Positions 52,157-59,689 of a DNA stretch of 64,000 bases are shown piece by piece. The stretch covers positions 1 through 64,000 of the forward strand of contig NZ_JAJOMA010000014.1 in the NCBI RefSeq assembly GCF_021129235.1. Reading direction: 5' to 3'. The notes below the pieces were generated by a model. The model saw only the letters and a program-made list of their open reading frames with translations. It did not search any database and was not told the DNA's origin. Made by a program: the position numbers and the translations under genes. The DNA is from Kineosporia mesophila. GTDB taxonomy: Bacteria > Actinomycetota > Actinomycetes > Actinomycetales > Kineosporiaceae. The number at the start of each line of letters is the position of its first letter. The stretch's first letter is position 1.

Positions 52157-53050
52157 TCACACCGGGGCGGGGGCCGGGACGGGCAGGCCGAGAGCGGAGC
52201 GCAGGGTGTCGCCGCCGGACGGTTCCAGGCGCGGCACCACGGATCTGAGCACGCCGATCAGCTCGTCGCGCCCTCCGGTGGTCGCCAGTTCCAGGCCGTC
52301 CAGGGCGTGGTTCACGCTCCAGCGCGCGAGCTCGCCCGCGGTCACCCGGCCGTTCTCGCGCACGATGCCGGCCCGGGCCACCAGCGCCACCTCGTCGCGG
52401 CGCCGGCCGGAGCTCACCACCGCGTCGATCAGGCGGGTGTTGCCGCCGTCGACCAGCTCGATCCGCGGCACCACGAAGACGTCGGCCAGGCGGGCGGCAT
52501 CCACCCAGTCGAGATGATCACGCCCGTCCGCCAGTAGGACCGGGCGCCCCTGTTCCGACACCGGCCCGCCGAGCGAGCCGTTCACCCGGTAGAAGCGCCC
52601 CTCGTGATCCACCTCGCCGTCCCACAGCCCGGTCACGACGCGGGCGTACTCCTTCCACCGGAAGGGCCGCGCCGCTCCCCCGGTGTCAACCGGCAGGCCG
52701 GGTTTCGGCAGATCGAGCACCGCATCGGTGACCTCGTCGCCGTCCCCGGCCCGCAGGGCCAGCCCGGCCCGGCCGTGGGTGGCGCGGTCCAGCGAGAGGA
52801 CGCGCCGGGCCAGGTTGGCGGGGGCGTTGTGGGTGGTCGGGGCGTCGACGATCCAGTGCAGGCCCGGGTACAGCGCGCCCAGGTGCCCGGCCACACTGCT
52901 CGCGTCGAGCAGGGCGAGCTCACCGGGCGGCCCGTCGCTCACCCGGATCGCGGTCACGCCGACGTCACTCGCCACCTCGGCGACCTCGCGCGCCTGGTCG
53001 AGGCCGAGCCCGTCACCGACGGCCAGGTCGACGATCACCACGAGGCTCAT
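52157..53050 (-). CDS. Short LLM-like protein, 297 aa
   Basis: A reduced LLM: MSLVVIVDLAVGDGLGLDQAREVAEVASDVG, LARRVLSLDRATHGRAGLALRAGDGDEVTD, WKEYARVVTGLWDG and EQGRPVLLADGRDHLDW correspond to the usual NtaA blocks. Several insertion segments and the NVVTS and FQAG motifs are lost or altered. It overlaps the neighbouring short LLM gene (53047-53050) and may form a heterodimer with it, as LuxA with LuxB. A non-catalytic partner role is also possible. Confidence 0.7.
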   Translation of the reverse strand: MSLVVIVDLAVGDGLGLDQAREVAEVASDVGVTAIRVSDGPPGELALLDASSVAGHLGALYPGLHWIVDAPTTHNAPANLARRVLSLDRATHGRAGLALRAGDGDEVTDAVLDLPKPGLPVDTGGAARPFRWKEYARVVTGLWDGEVDHEGRFYRVNGSLGGPVSEQGRPVLLADGRDHLDWVDAARLADVFVVPRIELVDGGNTRLIDAVVSSGRRRDEVALVARAGIVRENGRVTAGELARWSVNHALDGLELATTGGRDELIGVLRSVVPRLEPSGGDTLRSALGLPVPAPAPV

Positions 53051-53994
53051 GCCGTCACCGGCCGGCGGGAACGCGCGACGAGGGACGCGGTGCGCACCTT
53101 GGGCGAGTCGGCTCCGGCCGGGATGGCCAGGCCGAGATGGCCGCGCAGGGTGCGGCTCTCGTAGCCGGAACGGAACAGGCCGCGCCGGCGCAGTTCGGGC
53201 AGCAACTGCTCGGTGAACGCGTCGAACCCCGAGGGCAGCACGTCGGGCAGCACGTTGAAGCCGTCGGCCAGACCGCGACGCAGCCGCTCCTGGAGCTCGT
53301 CGGCGACCCGGGCCGGCGTGCCGGCCACGACCGCGTGACCGCCGGTGTCGAGATCGCCCAGGGCGGGCGCCAGTTCCCGGGCCTCCGGCTCGGTGGCACT
53401 CAGCACCACGGCAATGTTCTGCAGCACGACCACCGAGTCGGGATCCCGGCCCTGCGCGCGCAGCGCCTCCCGCAGCCCCCGACGGTGATCATGGACTCCT
53501 CGGCCGTCGACCAGCACCACGTCGGCGTCGCCACTACCCCGCACGACCACCGGACGTCCTTGCGGTGAGCGCAGTTCCGTGCGCTCGTGCCAGCGGCGCA
53601 CCACCGAGTCGACGAACGCGCAGCGATCGGGAACACTCTGCGGACCGGCCCCGAAGATCCGCCGCGAAGGCTCGTTCTCCGCGACCCGCCAGCCGATTCG
53701 TCCATTGCTCAGGTAGTCGGTGTCGGCGACCCGGCGGGCCAGTTCCAGAGGGTCGTGGTGCCCGGCCGAGAGGGTGCCGATCAGACCGATGCGGTCGGTG
53801 ACCGCGGCGAGAGCGGCCAGCAGCGTGGTGGGTTCGTGCGCCGGGGAGTCGGGCAGGAACACCGCGTCCAGCGCGGCGGCCTCGGCCCGGCGGGCGGTCT
53901 CGGCGTAACTGTCGGCATCCGCGTCGAAGCTTCCCGCGCGGCCGAGGATCCCGGCCGCGGAGACGGCGAGCGTGAGGTGCAGGCGGCCGGTCAT
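53047..53994 (-). CDS. Short LLM-like protein, 315 aa
   Basis: 315 residues from the ATG at 53994. NtaA-type blocks in shortened form: ALDAVFLPDSPAHEPTTLLAALAAVTDRIGLIGTLSAGHHDPLELARRVADTDYLSNGRIGWRVAENE, and SPQGRPVVVRGSGDADVVLVDG. The C-terminus LLPELRRRGLFRSGYESRTLRGHLGL is the standard NtaA end. The middle is shortened by about 120 residues. It is the first LLM gene after the Cys leader peptide at 54.2 kb. A 14-codon frame (GTG near 54036) overlaps its start and may couple translation. Confidence 0.75.
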   Translation of the reverse strand: MTGRLHLTLAVSAAGILGRAGSFDADADSYAETARRAEAAALDAVFLPDSPAHEPTTLLAALAAVTDRIGLIGTLSAGHHDPLELARRVADTDYLSNGRIGWRVAENEPSRRIFGAGPQSVPDRCAFVDSVVRRWHERTELRSPQGRPVVVRGSGDADVVLVDGRGVHDHRRGLREALRAQGRDPDSVVVLQNIAVVLSATEPEARELAPALGDLDTGGHAVVAGTPARVADELQERLRRGLADGFNVLPDVLPSGFDAFTEQLLPELRRRGLFRSGYESRTLRGHLGLAIPAGADSPKVRTASLVARSRRPVTA

Positions 53995-54088
53995 GGCCGG
54001 GCCTGCGGAGGGAGGGCGCGCGAGTAACGGGTCACGGCGAAATCCTTCGTCAGCAAAAGAATGTGGCGGAAAGAGTGTGAAGATTTCG

Positions 54089-54160
54089 CCGGGCAGGGTT
54101 ACGGGATCGCGGCTCCGGGGCACTCCGCCGAAGAGCTGGAACCCATAAACCCTTGCCCGG
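54089..54160 (-). promoter_or_regulatory. Attenuator hairpin between leader and LLM gene
   Basis: CCGGGCAGGGTT (54089-54100) pairs with AACCCTTGCCCGG (54148-54160) with one bulged base, about 27 bases downstream of the leader-peptide stop on the transcribed strand. It is a candidate for the switch between termination and read-through. Confidence 0.55.
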
Positions 54161-54186
54161 TCTTAGCTCTCAGGCAAACGGAAAGT

Positions 54187-54258
54187 TCAACAACAGGTAC
54201 TGGAAACCCTCTGCAGGTCTACCCAGCGCGCGCTCGCCAGCAGCGGGCCTCGATTCAT
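54187..54258 (-). CDS. Cys-Cys attenuator leader peptide, 23 aa
   Basis: A 23-codon frame encoding a peptide that ends ARWVDLQRVSSTCC-stop, the same DLxRVxxxxC pattern as the leader at 41.9 kb but with two adjacent Cys codons before the stop. The ATG at 54258 follows the -10 box by seven bases, so the mRNA is probably leaderless. It precedes the hairpin and the four-LLM operon (53.99-49.79 kb). It looks like a cysteine-responsive attenuator. Confidence 0.8.
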   Translation of the reverse strand: MNRGPLLASARWVDLQRVSSTCC

Positions 54259-54265
54259 GAGCACA

Positions 54266-54294
54266 AGTGTCCAAGTCGTGACCAGCATTGTCAA
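54266..54294 (-). promoter_or_regulatory. Promoter of leader peptide and LLM operon
   Basis: TTGACA (54289-54294), 17-base spacer, GACACT (54266-54271); the leader ATG is seven bases further, so transcription may begin at its A. The -35 box overlaps that of the divergent ssuD promoter. Confidence 0.65.
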
Positions 54295-54316
54295 TCATTC
54301 CTGTCGAGAATATAGG
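54288..54316 (+). promoter_or_regulatory. Promoter of ssuD
   Basis: TTGTCA (54288-54293), 17-base spacer, TATAGG (54311-54316), about 30 bases before the ssuD start. The spacer carries the shared motif ATCATTCCTGTCGAGAAT found again at 59634-59651 with one change. Confidence 0.6.
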
Positions 54317-54345
54317 CTGAGGGCCATCGCTGATCGGAGACATCG

Positions 54346-55386
54346 ATGACACTGCTCTGGTACATCCCCAACACGATCGAGCCCGGGCACCGGGGTGACA
54401 CCGCCACCCAGGGCTGGGGCTCGCTGGAGCACTCCACCGAGCTGGCGCTGGCCGCCGAGCGCAGCGGCTGGTCAGGGGCCCTGATCGGCACCAGCTGGGG
54501 CCGTCCCGACACCTTCACCCTGGCCACCGCCCTGGCGGCGCGCACCACCACGTTCCGGCCCCTGGTCGCGGCCCGCCCCGGCTACTGGCAGCCGGCCCAG
54601 TTCGCCGCCGCGGCGGCCACGCTCGACCAGCTCAGCCGGGGCCGGCTGCTGGTGAACATCGTCAGCGGGGTGGACGAGCCCGCCGCCTACGGCGACCCGG
54701 TCGTCGCGGGCCCCGACCGCTACGCCCGCACCGAAGAGTTCATGCACGTGGTGCGGCGGCTGTGGACCGAGGAAGACGTCACCTTCACGGGGCGGTTCTT
54801 CACCGTCGAGAACGCGACCGTGGCCTCCCGCCCCTACGGCGCACCCCCGACCCTCTACTTCGGCGGGGCGTCGGAGGCGGCCGAGCGGGTCGCCGCCGCG
54901 GAGGCCGACGTGCAGCTCTTCTGGGGCGAGCCGCTGGAGGCCATCGCCGCCCGCATCGCCCGCCTGCGCCGGCTCAGTGACGAGGTCGGGCGGCGTCACG
55001 CGCCCCTGGAGTTCGGTCTGCGGGTCACCACGGTCGTGGGTGAGACAACCCCGGATGCGTGGGTCACCGCCCGCGCCCGGGTCGCCCGCCTGCGGGGTCA
55101 GGAGCCCGAGCCGTGGTGGCAGGGGAACCGTGACCACGCCGTAGGACAGCGCCGCCTCTACGACCTGGCCTCCCAGGGTGAGGTGCTCGACACCTGCCTG
55201 TACACCGCGCCGGGCTCGGCGGGGGCCGGCGGGGCCGGCTCGACCTGGCTCGTCGGCTCCCCCACCGACGTCGCCGGCGCGCTGCACCGCTACCGCGAGC
55301 TGGGCGTCACCCATTTCATCCTGTCCGACACCCCGTACCTGGAGCAGACGGCCCACCAGGGCCGCACCCTCCTCCCCCTTCTTTAG
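54346..55386 (+). CDS. ssuD: FMNH2-dependent alkanesulfonate monooxygenase (SsuD-type)
   Basis: 346 residues. SsuD-like blocks: YIPNTIEPGHRGD, RSGWSGALIGTSWGRPDTFTLATALAARTTTFRPLVAARPGYWQPAQFAAAAATLDQLSRGRLLVNIVSGVDE, YGDPVVAGPDRYARTEEFMHVVRRLW, YFGGASEAAERVAAAEADVQLFWGE. Converts an alkanesulfonate to aldehyde and sulfite with reduced FMN. Transcribed alone and divergently from the leader-LLM operon, convergent with the importer ATPase (4-base overlap). The partner reductase SsuE is not in the window. Confidence 0.85.
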   Translation: MTLLWYIPNTIEPGHRGDTATQGWGSLEHSTELALAAERSGWSGALIGTSWGRPDTFTLATALAARTTTFRPLVAARPGYWQPAQFAAAAATLDQLSRGRLLVNIVSGVDEPAAYGDPVVAGPDRYARTEEFMHVVRRLWTEEDVTFTGRFFTVENATVASRPYGAPPTLYFGGASEAAERVAAAEADVQLFWGEPLEAIAARIARLRRLSDEVGRRHAPLEFGLRVTTVVGETTPDAWVTARARVARLRGQEPEPWWQGNRDHAVGQRRLYDLASQGEVLDTCLYTAPGSAGAGGAGSTWLVGSPTDVAGALHRYRELGVTHFILSDTPYLEQTAHQGRTLLPLL

Positions 55387-56132
55387 GCCCGGGTCAGCTG
55401 CTGCAACAGCTCCGCCTCCAGCGCCGCGAAGCGCGGATCGGCGAAGAGGGCCTGGGTGCGGGGGCGGGGGAAGTCGACCACGATCTCCGCCGCCACCCGG
55501 GCCGGGCGGGGGCTGAACACGTAGACGCGGTCGGACAGGAACAGCGCCTCGCGCACGTCGTGGGTGATGAGAACGACCGTCCAGCGGTATTTCTCCCACA
55601 TGTTCTCGAGCCAGCCCTGCATCTGGGAACGGGTCAGGGCGTCGAGGGCCCCGAACGGCTCGTCGAGCAGCAGCAGGGGCTGCTCCTGGGCCACGGTGCG
55701 CAGCAGCGCCGCCCGCTGTCGCATGCCGCCGGACAGCTGCGCGGGGTAACGGTTCTCGAACCCCTCCAGGCCGAACGGTTCCAGCAGCGGACGCACCTTC
55801 TCCCGGGCGGCGGCGCGTTTCGTGCCGCGCACCTCCAGACCGAGGGTCAGGTTGTTCAGCACGGTGCGCCACGGCAGCAGCGCATCCCGCTGGGGCATGT
55901 AGGCGACCCGGGAGCGTCCGCCGTGCAGGGCGTCCCCGGTGATCCGCACGTCTCCCCGGTCGGCCGAGACCTCACCGGTGAGCACCCCGAAGGTGGTGCT
56001 CTTGCCGCTGCCGCTGGGGCCGAGGATCGAGACGAACTCCCCCGCTCTCGCGTGCAGGTCCAGGCCCCGCACCACCGGCAGCCCGCCGAGGGTGACGTCG
56101 AGATCCTTGATGCTCAGCGCCGGTTGGGTCAT
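55383..56132 (-). CDS. SsuB/ThiZ-type ABC ATPase
   Basis: 249 residues from the ATG at 56132 (ATGA overlap with the permease). Walker A GPSGSGKST, Q-loop MPQRDALLPW, signature [15 protein letters not shown], Walker B LLLLDEPFGALD, H-loop ITHDVREAL. Closest in style to ThiZ/SsuB. Last gene of the kinase-SBP-SBP-permease-ATPase operon. Confidence 0.92.
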   Translation of the reverse strand: MTQPALSIKDLDVTLGGLPVVRGLDLHARAGEFVSILGPSGSGKSTTFGVLTGEVSADRGDVRITGDALHGGRSRVAYMPQRDALLPWRTVLNNLTLGLEVRGTKRAAAREKVRPLLEPFGLEGFENRYPAQLSGGMRQRAALLRTVAQEQPLLLLDEPFGALDALTRSQMQGWLENMWEKYRWTVVLITHDVREALFLSDRVYVFSPRPARVAAEIVVDFPRPRTQALFADPRFAALEAELLQQLTRA

Positions 56133-56911
56133 GATGCCTCCCCGGCACGCACGAGGAACGCCCAGGGCAGGGCGATCCGCTCGATCAGGTAGCTGAGGGC
56201 GAAGAGGATCAGGGTGAGCGAGGCCGTGACGAACACGGCCGCCAGCACCAGGTCGGTGCGGAAGGTGTTCTTGGCGAACTGCATGTACACGCCCAGACCG
56301 GCCTCTGCCCCGGCGTATTCGGCGAAGATGGCCGAGACCACCGAGTAGGTGATGGCGATCCGCAGCCCGGCCATGAAGTACGGCAGGGCGGAGGGCAGGC
56401 GCACGGTGCGGAACACCCGCCACCGCCCGGCGCCCATCGAGCGCAGCAGGGCCACGCTGTCCGGGTCGGCCGAGCGGAACCCCTCGACGAAACTCAGGGT
56501 GGTGGAGAAGAAGTTGACGAACACGATGAGGAGGATCTTGGGGAACTGCCCGAACCCGAACCAGACGATGACCAGCGGGGCCAGCGCGACCAGGGGAAGG
56601 GTCTGGCTGACCACCAGCACCGGCAGCACGGCCCGCCGGGCCAGGCCGGAAAGGTCGACCAGCACGGCGAACCCGAAGCCGACCGCGACCGACAGGGCCA
56701 GGCCGATCACCGTGGCCCGCAGGGTGGGCCAGGTGTTCGCCAGCAGGTTCTCCCGGTCGGCCCAGCCCTGCTGCGCCACCCGCGAGGGGGTGGGCAGTAC
56801 GTCCGCGCCCGGGCCGATCGTGGCGGCGTAGATCTCCCAGATCGCCAGCAGCAGGGCCACGAGCACGAGGGGAGGCAGAACCACGCCGGGTCGGGGCATT
56901 TTCGTGATCAC
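56129..56911 (-). CDS. SsuC/ThiX-type ABC permease
   Basis: 260 residues from a GTG at 56911 that overlaps the previous stop (ATG 56899 is the alternative). Six helices; the EAA-type region reads DSVALLRSMGAGRWRVFRTVRLPSALPYFMAGLRIAITYSVVSAIFAEYAGAE. Single permease of the importer, works as a dimer with the adjacent ATPase. Confidence 0.9.
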   Translation of the reverse strand: MITKMPRPGVVLPPLVLVALLLAIWEIYAATIGPGADVLPTPSRVAQQGWADRENLLANTWPTLRATVIGLALSVAVGFGFAVLVDLSGLARRAVLPVLVVSQTLPLVALAPLVIVWFGFGQFPKILLIVFVNFFSTTLSFVEGFRSADPDSVALLRSMGAGRWRVFRTVRLPSALPYFMAGLRIAITYSVVSAIFAEYAGAEAGLGVYMQFAKNTFRTDLVLAAVFVTASLTLILFALSYLIERIALPWAFLVRAGEAS

Positions 56912-57822
56912 GAGACCGGGACCGCCAGGAAGTTGTTGCTGTAGGACCGTTCCCAGCCACCGGCCGACGGGAGCACTCCGTAGTCGGCGAGCCACTGCGC
57001 GTACGGCTGCATCAGCTCGTCGCGGACCTGACCCCAGCGTCCCTCGTGGAACCAGGTCGGGGTGATGAGATCCAGCGAGCGCCGCAGGATCTCGCGGGAG
57101 AAGTAGGGCACATACCGCTCGAAGGCGTCCGCGGCCAGGTCCGGTTCGTCGCGGGCGGCCCGGTAGCCGCGCTCGACGATCTCCAGCAGGGTGCGCACCA
57201 GCACCGGGTTGCGCTCGATCGTCGATTCCTGGGTGCCCAGGAGGTAGCTGTGGTACGGCGGGGCGCCGAGGGTGTCGACCGGCCAGACCACGCGGTCGGA
57301 CTCGGGCAGGTTGCCCAGCAGCGCGTCCCAGGCCCAGTAGTTGCCGAAGGTGGCGTCGACCTCGCCGGCCGCCACGTCGTCCGCCAGCAGTTCGCGGGTG
57401 CCGCTGTTCACCACCTGCACCCGGGAGAAGTCGCCGCCGTCGGCGGCGATCAGGTGCCTGACCATGGCCAGGCCCCGGGGTGTGGGGTTGAGGGCCAGGC
57501 GACGGCCCTCCAGGTCACGGGGGCGGGTGATACCGGTGGCGGTGGTGGTGAGGATGGTCTCCATCGCCCGGTGGTTGATGGCCGCGACCGCCTGCAGCGG
57601 TTCGTGGCGGGCCCGGCGCACGAGCAGCCGGTTGCTCGGGAAGACCGCGAAATCGGCCTCGAACCGGGAGAGGTAGGCCAGGGAGTCGCCCCGCGAGGGG
57701 TCGGCCACGGTCAGTTCGACATCCAGCCCGGCCTCGGCGAACCAGCCCTGCCGGCTGGCCACGAAGAATCCGGCCGAGTTGGTCCACGGGTGCAGGTATT
57801 CCAGGACGACGCGCACGCTCAT
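56908..57822 (-). CDS. NMT1/THI5-like protein without signal peptide
   Basis: 304 residues of the NMT1/THI5/SsuA fold: LEYLHPWTNSAGFFVASRQGWFAEAGLDVELTVADPS, RFEADFAVFPSNRLLVRR, DLEGRRLALNPTPRGLAMVRHLIAADGGDF and WERSYSNNFLA. There is no signal peptide or lipobox, and no cysteine in the entire sequence. Lacking both, it is probably not a secreted binding protein, a DszB-type desulfinase or a THI5 enzyme with catalytic cysteines. It lies between a genuine lipoprotein SBP and the permease. It may bind the same ligand inside the cell, or it may be exported by an unrecognised route. Confidence 0.8.
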   Translation of the reverse strand: MSVRVVLEYLHPWTNSAGFFVASRQGWFAEAGLDVELTVADPSRGDSLAYLSRFEADFAVFPSNRLLVRRARHEPLQAVAAINHRAMETILTTTATGITRPRDLEGRRLALNPTPRGLAMVRHLIAADGGDFSRVQVVNSGTRELLADDVAAGEVDATFGNYWAWDALLGNLPESDRVVWPVDTLGAPPYHSYLLGTQESTIERNPVLVRTLLEIVERGYRAARDEPDLAADAFERYVPYFSREILRRSLDLITPTWFHEGRWGQVRDELMQPYAQWLADYGVLPSAGGWERSYSNNFLAVPVS

Positions 57823-57826
57823 GTCG

Positions 57827-58888
57827 TCAGCTCCCCGAGGCGGTGAGGTAGGCGTTGGTGTAGTACTGCGTCCAGTCCGGCTCGGCCGTCAGCTTCTTGC
57901 CGTCCGCGTCGGTGAGGAGCCCGTTCTCGTAGAGGAACGAGCCGTAATTCTTCCAGAACGTCTCGTCCTGCACGCCGACGTGGCCTTCCTCGGTGTTCAG
58001 GTAGCCGTCGCCGGCCAGGAGCTTCTGGCTCGCGCGCACCAGGTCGGCGTCTTTCAGCTGCGTCGGGTTCGCCTGCACCAGCAGGTCGGCGGCCTTCTCC
58101 GGCTCGGCGGCGGAGTAGCTGTAGCCCTTCGCCGTGGCCGCCAGGAACTTCCTGGCCACGTCGGAGTTGGCCTTGAGGTACTTGTCGCTGGAGGCCAGCA
58201 GCACCGAGTACTGGTCGGGGAAGCCGTAATCGGTGGGGGCGAAGTTCTTCAGCGGCTTGCCCGAGCGCTCGGCCTCCACGCCCTCCCAGGTCACGACCGG
58301 GATGGTGAAGTCGGCCTTCTTGCTGTAGACCGCCTGGTACGCAGAGGTGTCCAGCGCGATGCTCCTGAAATCACCCTCGCCGCCGTCGTGCTGGATCACG
58401 TACTTCAGCAGCGGGCCCTCGTCCGGCGACCCGAACCCGGCGTAGGTCTTGCCGTCCAGGTCTTTCGGGCTCTGGATGTCGTCGCGGTCGGCGCTCACCG
58501 AGATCGCGTACGTGCCTTTCCTGTCGGGCGCGTACACGGCCACGACGTCCTGCCCGGCGGCCCGGGCGTAGGTCACGCCGGCCTGGTAGGAGAACCCGAA
58601 GTCGGCCTTGTCGTGCGCGACCAGCGTCTCCGGCGAGGTGGAGGAGTACGGGATCACCTTGAGGCTGATGCCCGCGTCCTTGTAGTAGCCGAGCTCGTCG
58701 GCCGCGAAGACGCCGGTGTAGTCGGTGTTCGGGGTCCAGCTCAGGGCCACGGTGACCTCGGTCAGATCACCGGAGGCCGCTTCCGTCCCGGACGAGGAGC
58801 CACCGCAGGCGGACGCCGCGAGCACGGTGGCGGAGAGGGTGGCGGCCAGCAGGCCACGGCGGGTGAGCGATGCAGATCGGTTCATCAC
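57827..58888 (-). CDS. ThiY/NMT1-type solute-binding lipoprotein
   Basis: 353 residues. Twin-arginine-like lipoprotein signal LTRRGLLAATLSATVLAASACGGSS. Body similar to ThiY: VALSWTPNTDYTGVFAADELGYYKDAGISLKVIPYSS, ADFGFSYQAGVTYARAAGQDVVAVYAP, DLDGKTYAGFGSPDEGPLLKYVI. This resembles binding proteins for thiamine pyrimidine precursors more than SsuA. It is the lipid-anchored receptor of the operon's importer. Confidence 0.88.
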   Translation of the reverse strand: MMNRSASLTRRGLLAATLSATVLAASACGGSSSGTEAASGDLTEVTVALSWTPNTDYTGVFAADELGYYKDAGISLKVIPYSSTSPETLVAHDKADFGFSYQAGVTYARAAGQDVVAVYAPDRKGTYAISVSADRDDIQSPKDLDGKTYAGFGSPDEGPLLKYVIQHDGGEGDFRSIALDTSAYQAVYSKKADFTIPVVTWEGVEAERSGKPLKNFAPTDYGFPDQYSVLLASSDKYLKANSDVARKFLAATAKGYSYSAAEPEKAADLLVQANPTQLKDADLVRASQKLLAGDGYLNTEEGHVGVQDETFWKNYGSFLYENGLLTDADGKKLTAEPDWTQYYTNAYLTASGS

Positions 58889-58945
58889 GGTATCCGTTAC
58901 GGGGTCGGGGTCATGGTCGAGCAGAGGACGAGGTGGTCAGGCTGG

Positions 58946-59542
58946 TCAGGTCACGATCAGGTGCGGGGGTTCGGGGTCGTTGTGCACGACGACATCGGCC
59001 CGGCCGGGGGTGTTCTCGCGGCGCAGGAGGGTCTCCTCCTGGCGAGCCCAGTCGGCGAAGTGATGCTGCCGGTAGCTGTCCCAGTCGGACCGGCTCCGCA
59101 GGCGTTCCCGCCGGGTGTCGTCGTCGGACTCCACCCAGATCAGCAGACTCAGACAGCCGGTGAGCGGCTCACTGCCGGAACCGCAACCCTCCAGCACCAC
59201 GACGGGAGAGGCGGGCACCTCCCGCCAGGCCTCGCGGGTGCCGGTGGCCCAGTCGTAGGGACGCCAGCGGGCGGTGCGGCCCTGCTCCAGGGGCTCGGCG
59301 ATCCATCCGTGCAGCAGCTCCCCGACACCGGCCAGACCCTGCCAGCCCTCGTAGAGGTCGTCGAGGTGGATCAGCGGGGCCCCCAGCCGTGCGGCCAGGT
59401 GCCGGGCGAGCGTGGTCTTGCCCGAGCCGGAGCGGCCGTCGACCGCGACGAGGCGGGTGGCTCCCACCGACGGAGGCCGCCGGAGCACGTGCCCCGCCAA
59501 CTCCTCGACCACCATGGGGGCGGTGCCGGTGCCTCGGTTCAC
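58946..59542 (-). CDS. P-loop kinase, uridine-kinase-like
   Basis: 198 residues from a GTG at 59542 with AGAAGG upstream. Walker A VDGRSGSGKTTLARHLA near the N-terminus, PLIHLDDLYEGW (the DDxY stretch of nucleoside kinase-like proteins), a VVVLEGCGSG strand, and an RRERLRSRSDWDSY LID-like segment. It phosphorylates an unknown small molecule in the cytoplasm. As first gene of the ThiY-like importer operon it may trap the imported compound. The 58889-58945 gap holds only the SBP ribosome site. Confidence 0.75.
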   Translation of the reverse strand: MNRGTGTAPMVVEELAGHVLRRPPSVGATRLVAVDGRSGSGKTTLARHLAARLGAPLIHLDDLYEGWQGLAGVGELLHGWIAEPLEQGRTARWRPYDWATGTREAWREVPASPVVVLEGCGSGSEPLTGCLSLLIWVESDDDTRRERLRSRSDWDSYRQHHFADWARQEETLLRRENTPGRADVVVHNDPEPPHLIVT

Positions 59543-59626
59543 GGTGCTGCCTTCTGTCTGCTGTCGAATCTTCTGTCGAATCGCTGTGACCTGCTGAGAC
59601 CCCTGGGAGTAAGGGCTCTGCGCTGA

Positions 59627-59656
59627 ATACTGGATCAGTCCTGTCGAGAATGTCAA
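59627..59656 (-). promoter_or_regulatory. Promoter of kinase-importer operon with shared motif
   Basis: TTGACA (59651-59656), 18-base spacer, CAGTAT (59627-59632), reading toward the kinase gene. The spacer holds ATCAGTCCTGTCGAGAAT on the plus strand, 17 of 18 bases equal to the ssuD promoter spacer. Confidence 0.55.
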
Positions 59657-59663
59657 CAAGTTC

Positions 59664-59689
59664 GCATGCCCATGTATACACAGGTATGC
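59664..59689. promoter_or_regulatory. GntR operator candidate
   Basis: Near-dyad GCATGCC and GGTATGC around CATGTATACACA, which itself contains TGTATACA. The ATG of gntR (59686) lies inside it, suggesting autoregulation and control of the divergent kinase-importer operon. Confidence 0.55.

Noticed and set aside
56908-57822. DszB-type sulfinate desulfinase
   Set aside because: The fold type fits, but the protein has no cysteine and DszB needs a catalytic one.
59543-59640. TPP riboswitch before the kinase-importer operon
   Set aside because: Fragments such as CTGATCCAG and CAGCGCAG recall the TPP aptamer, but the order of conserved blocks is wrong on both strands and the CUGAUGA-type core is absent.
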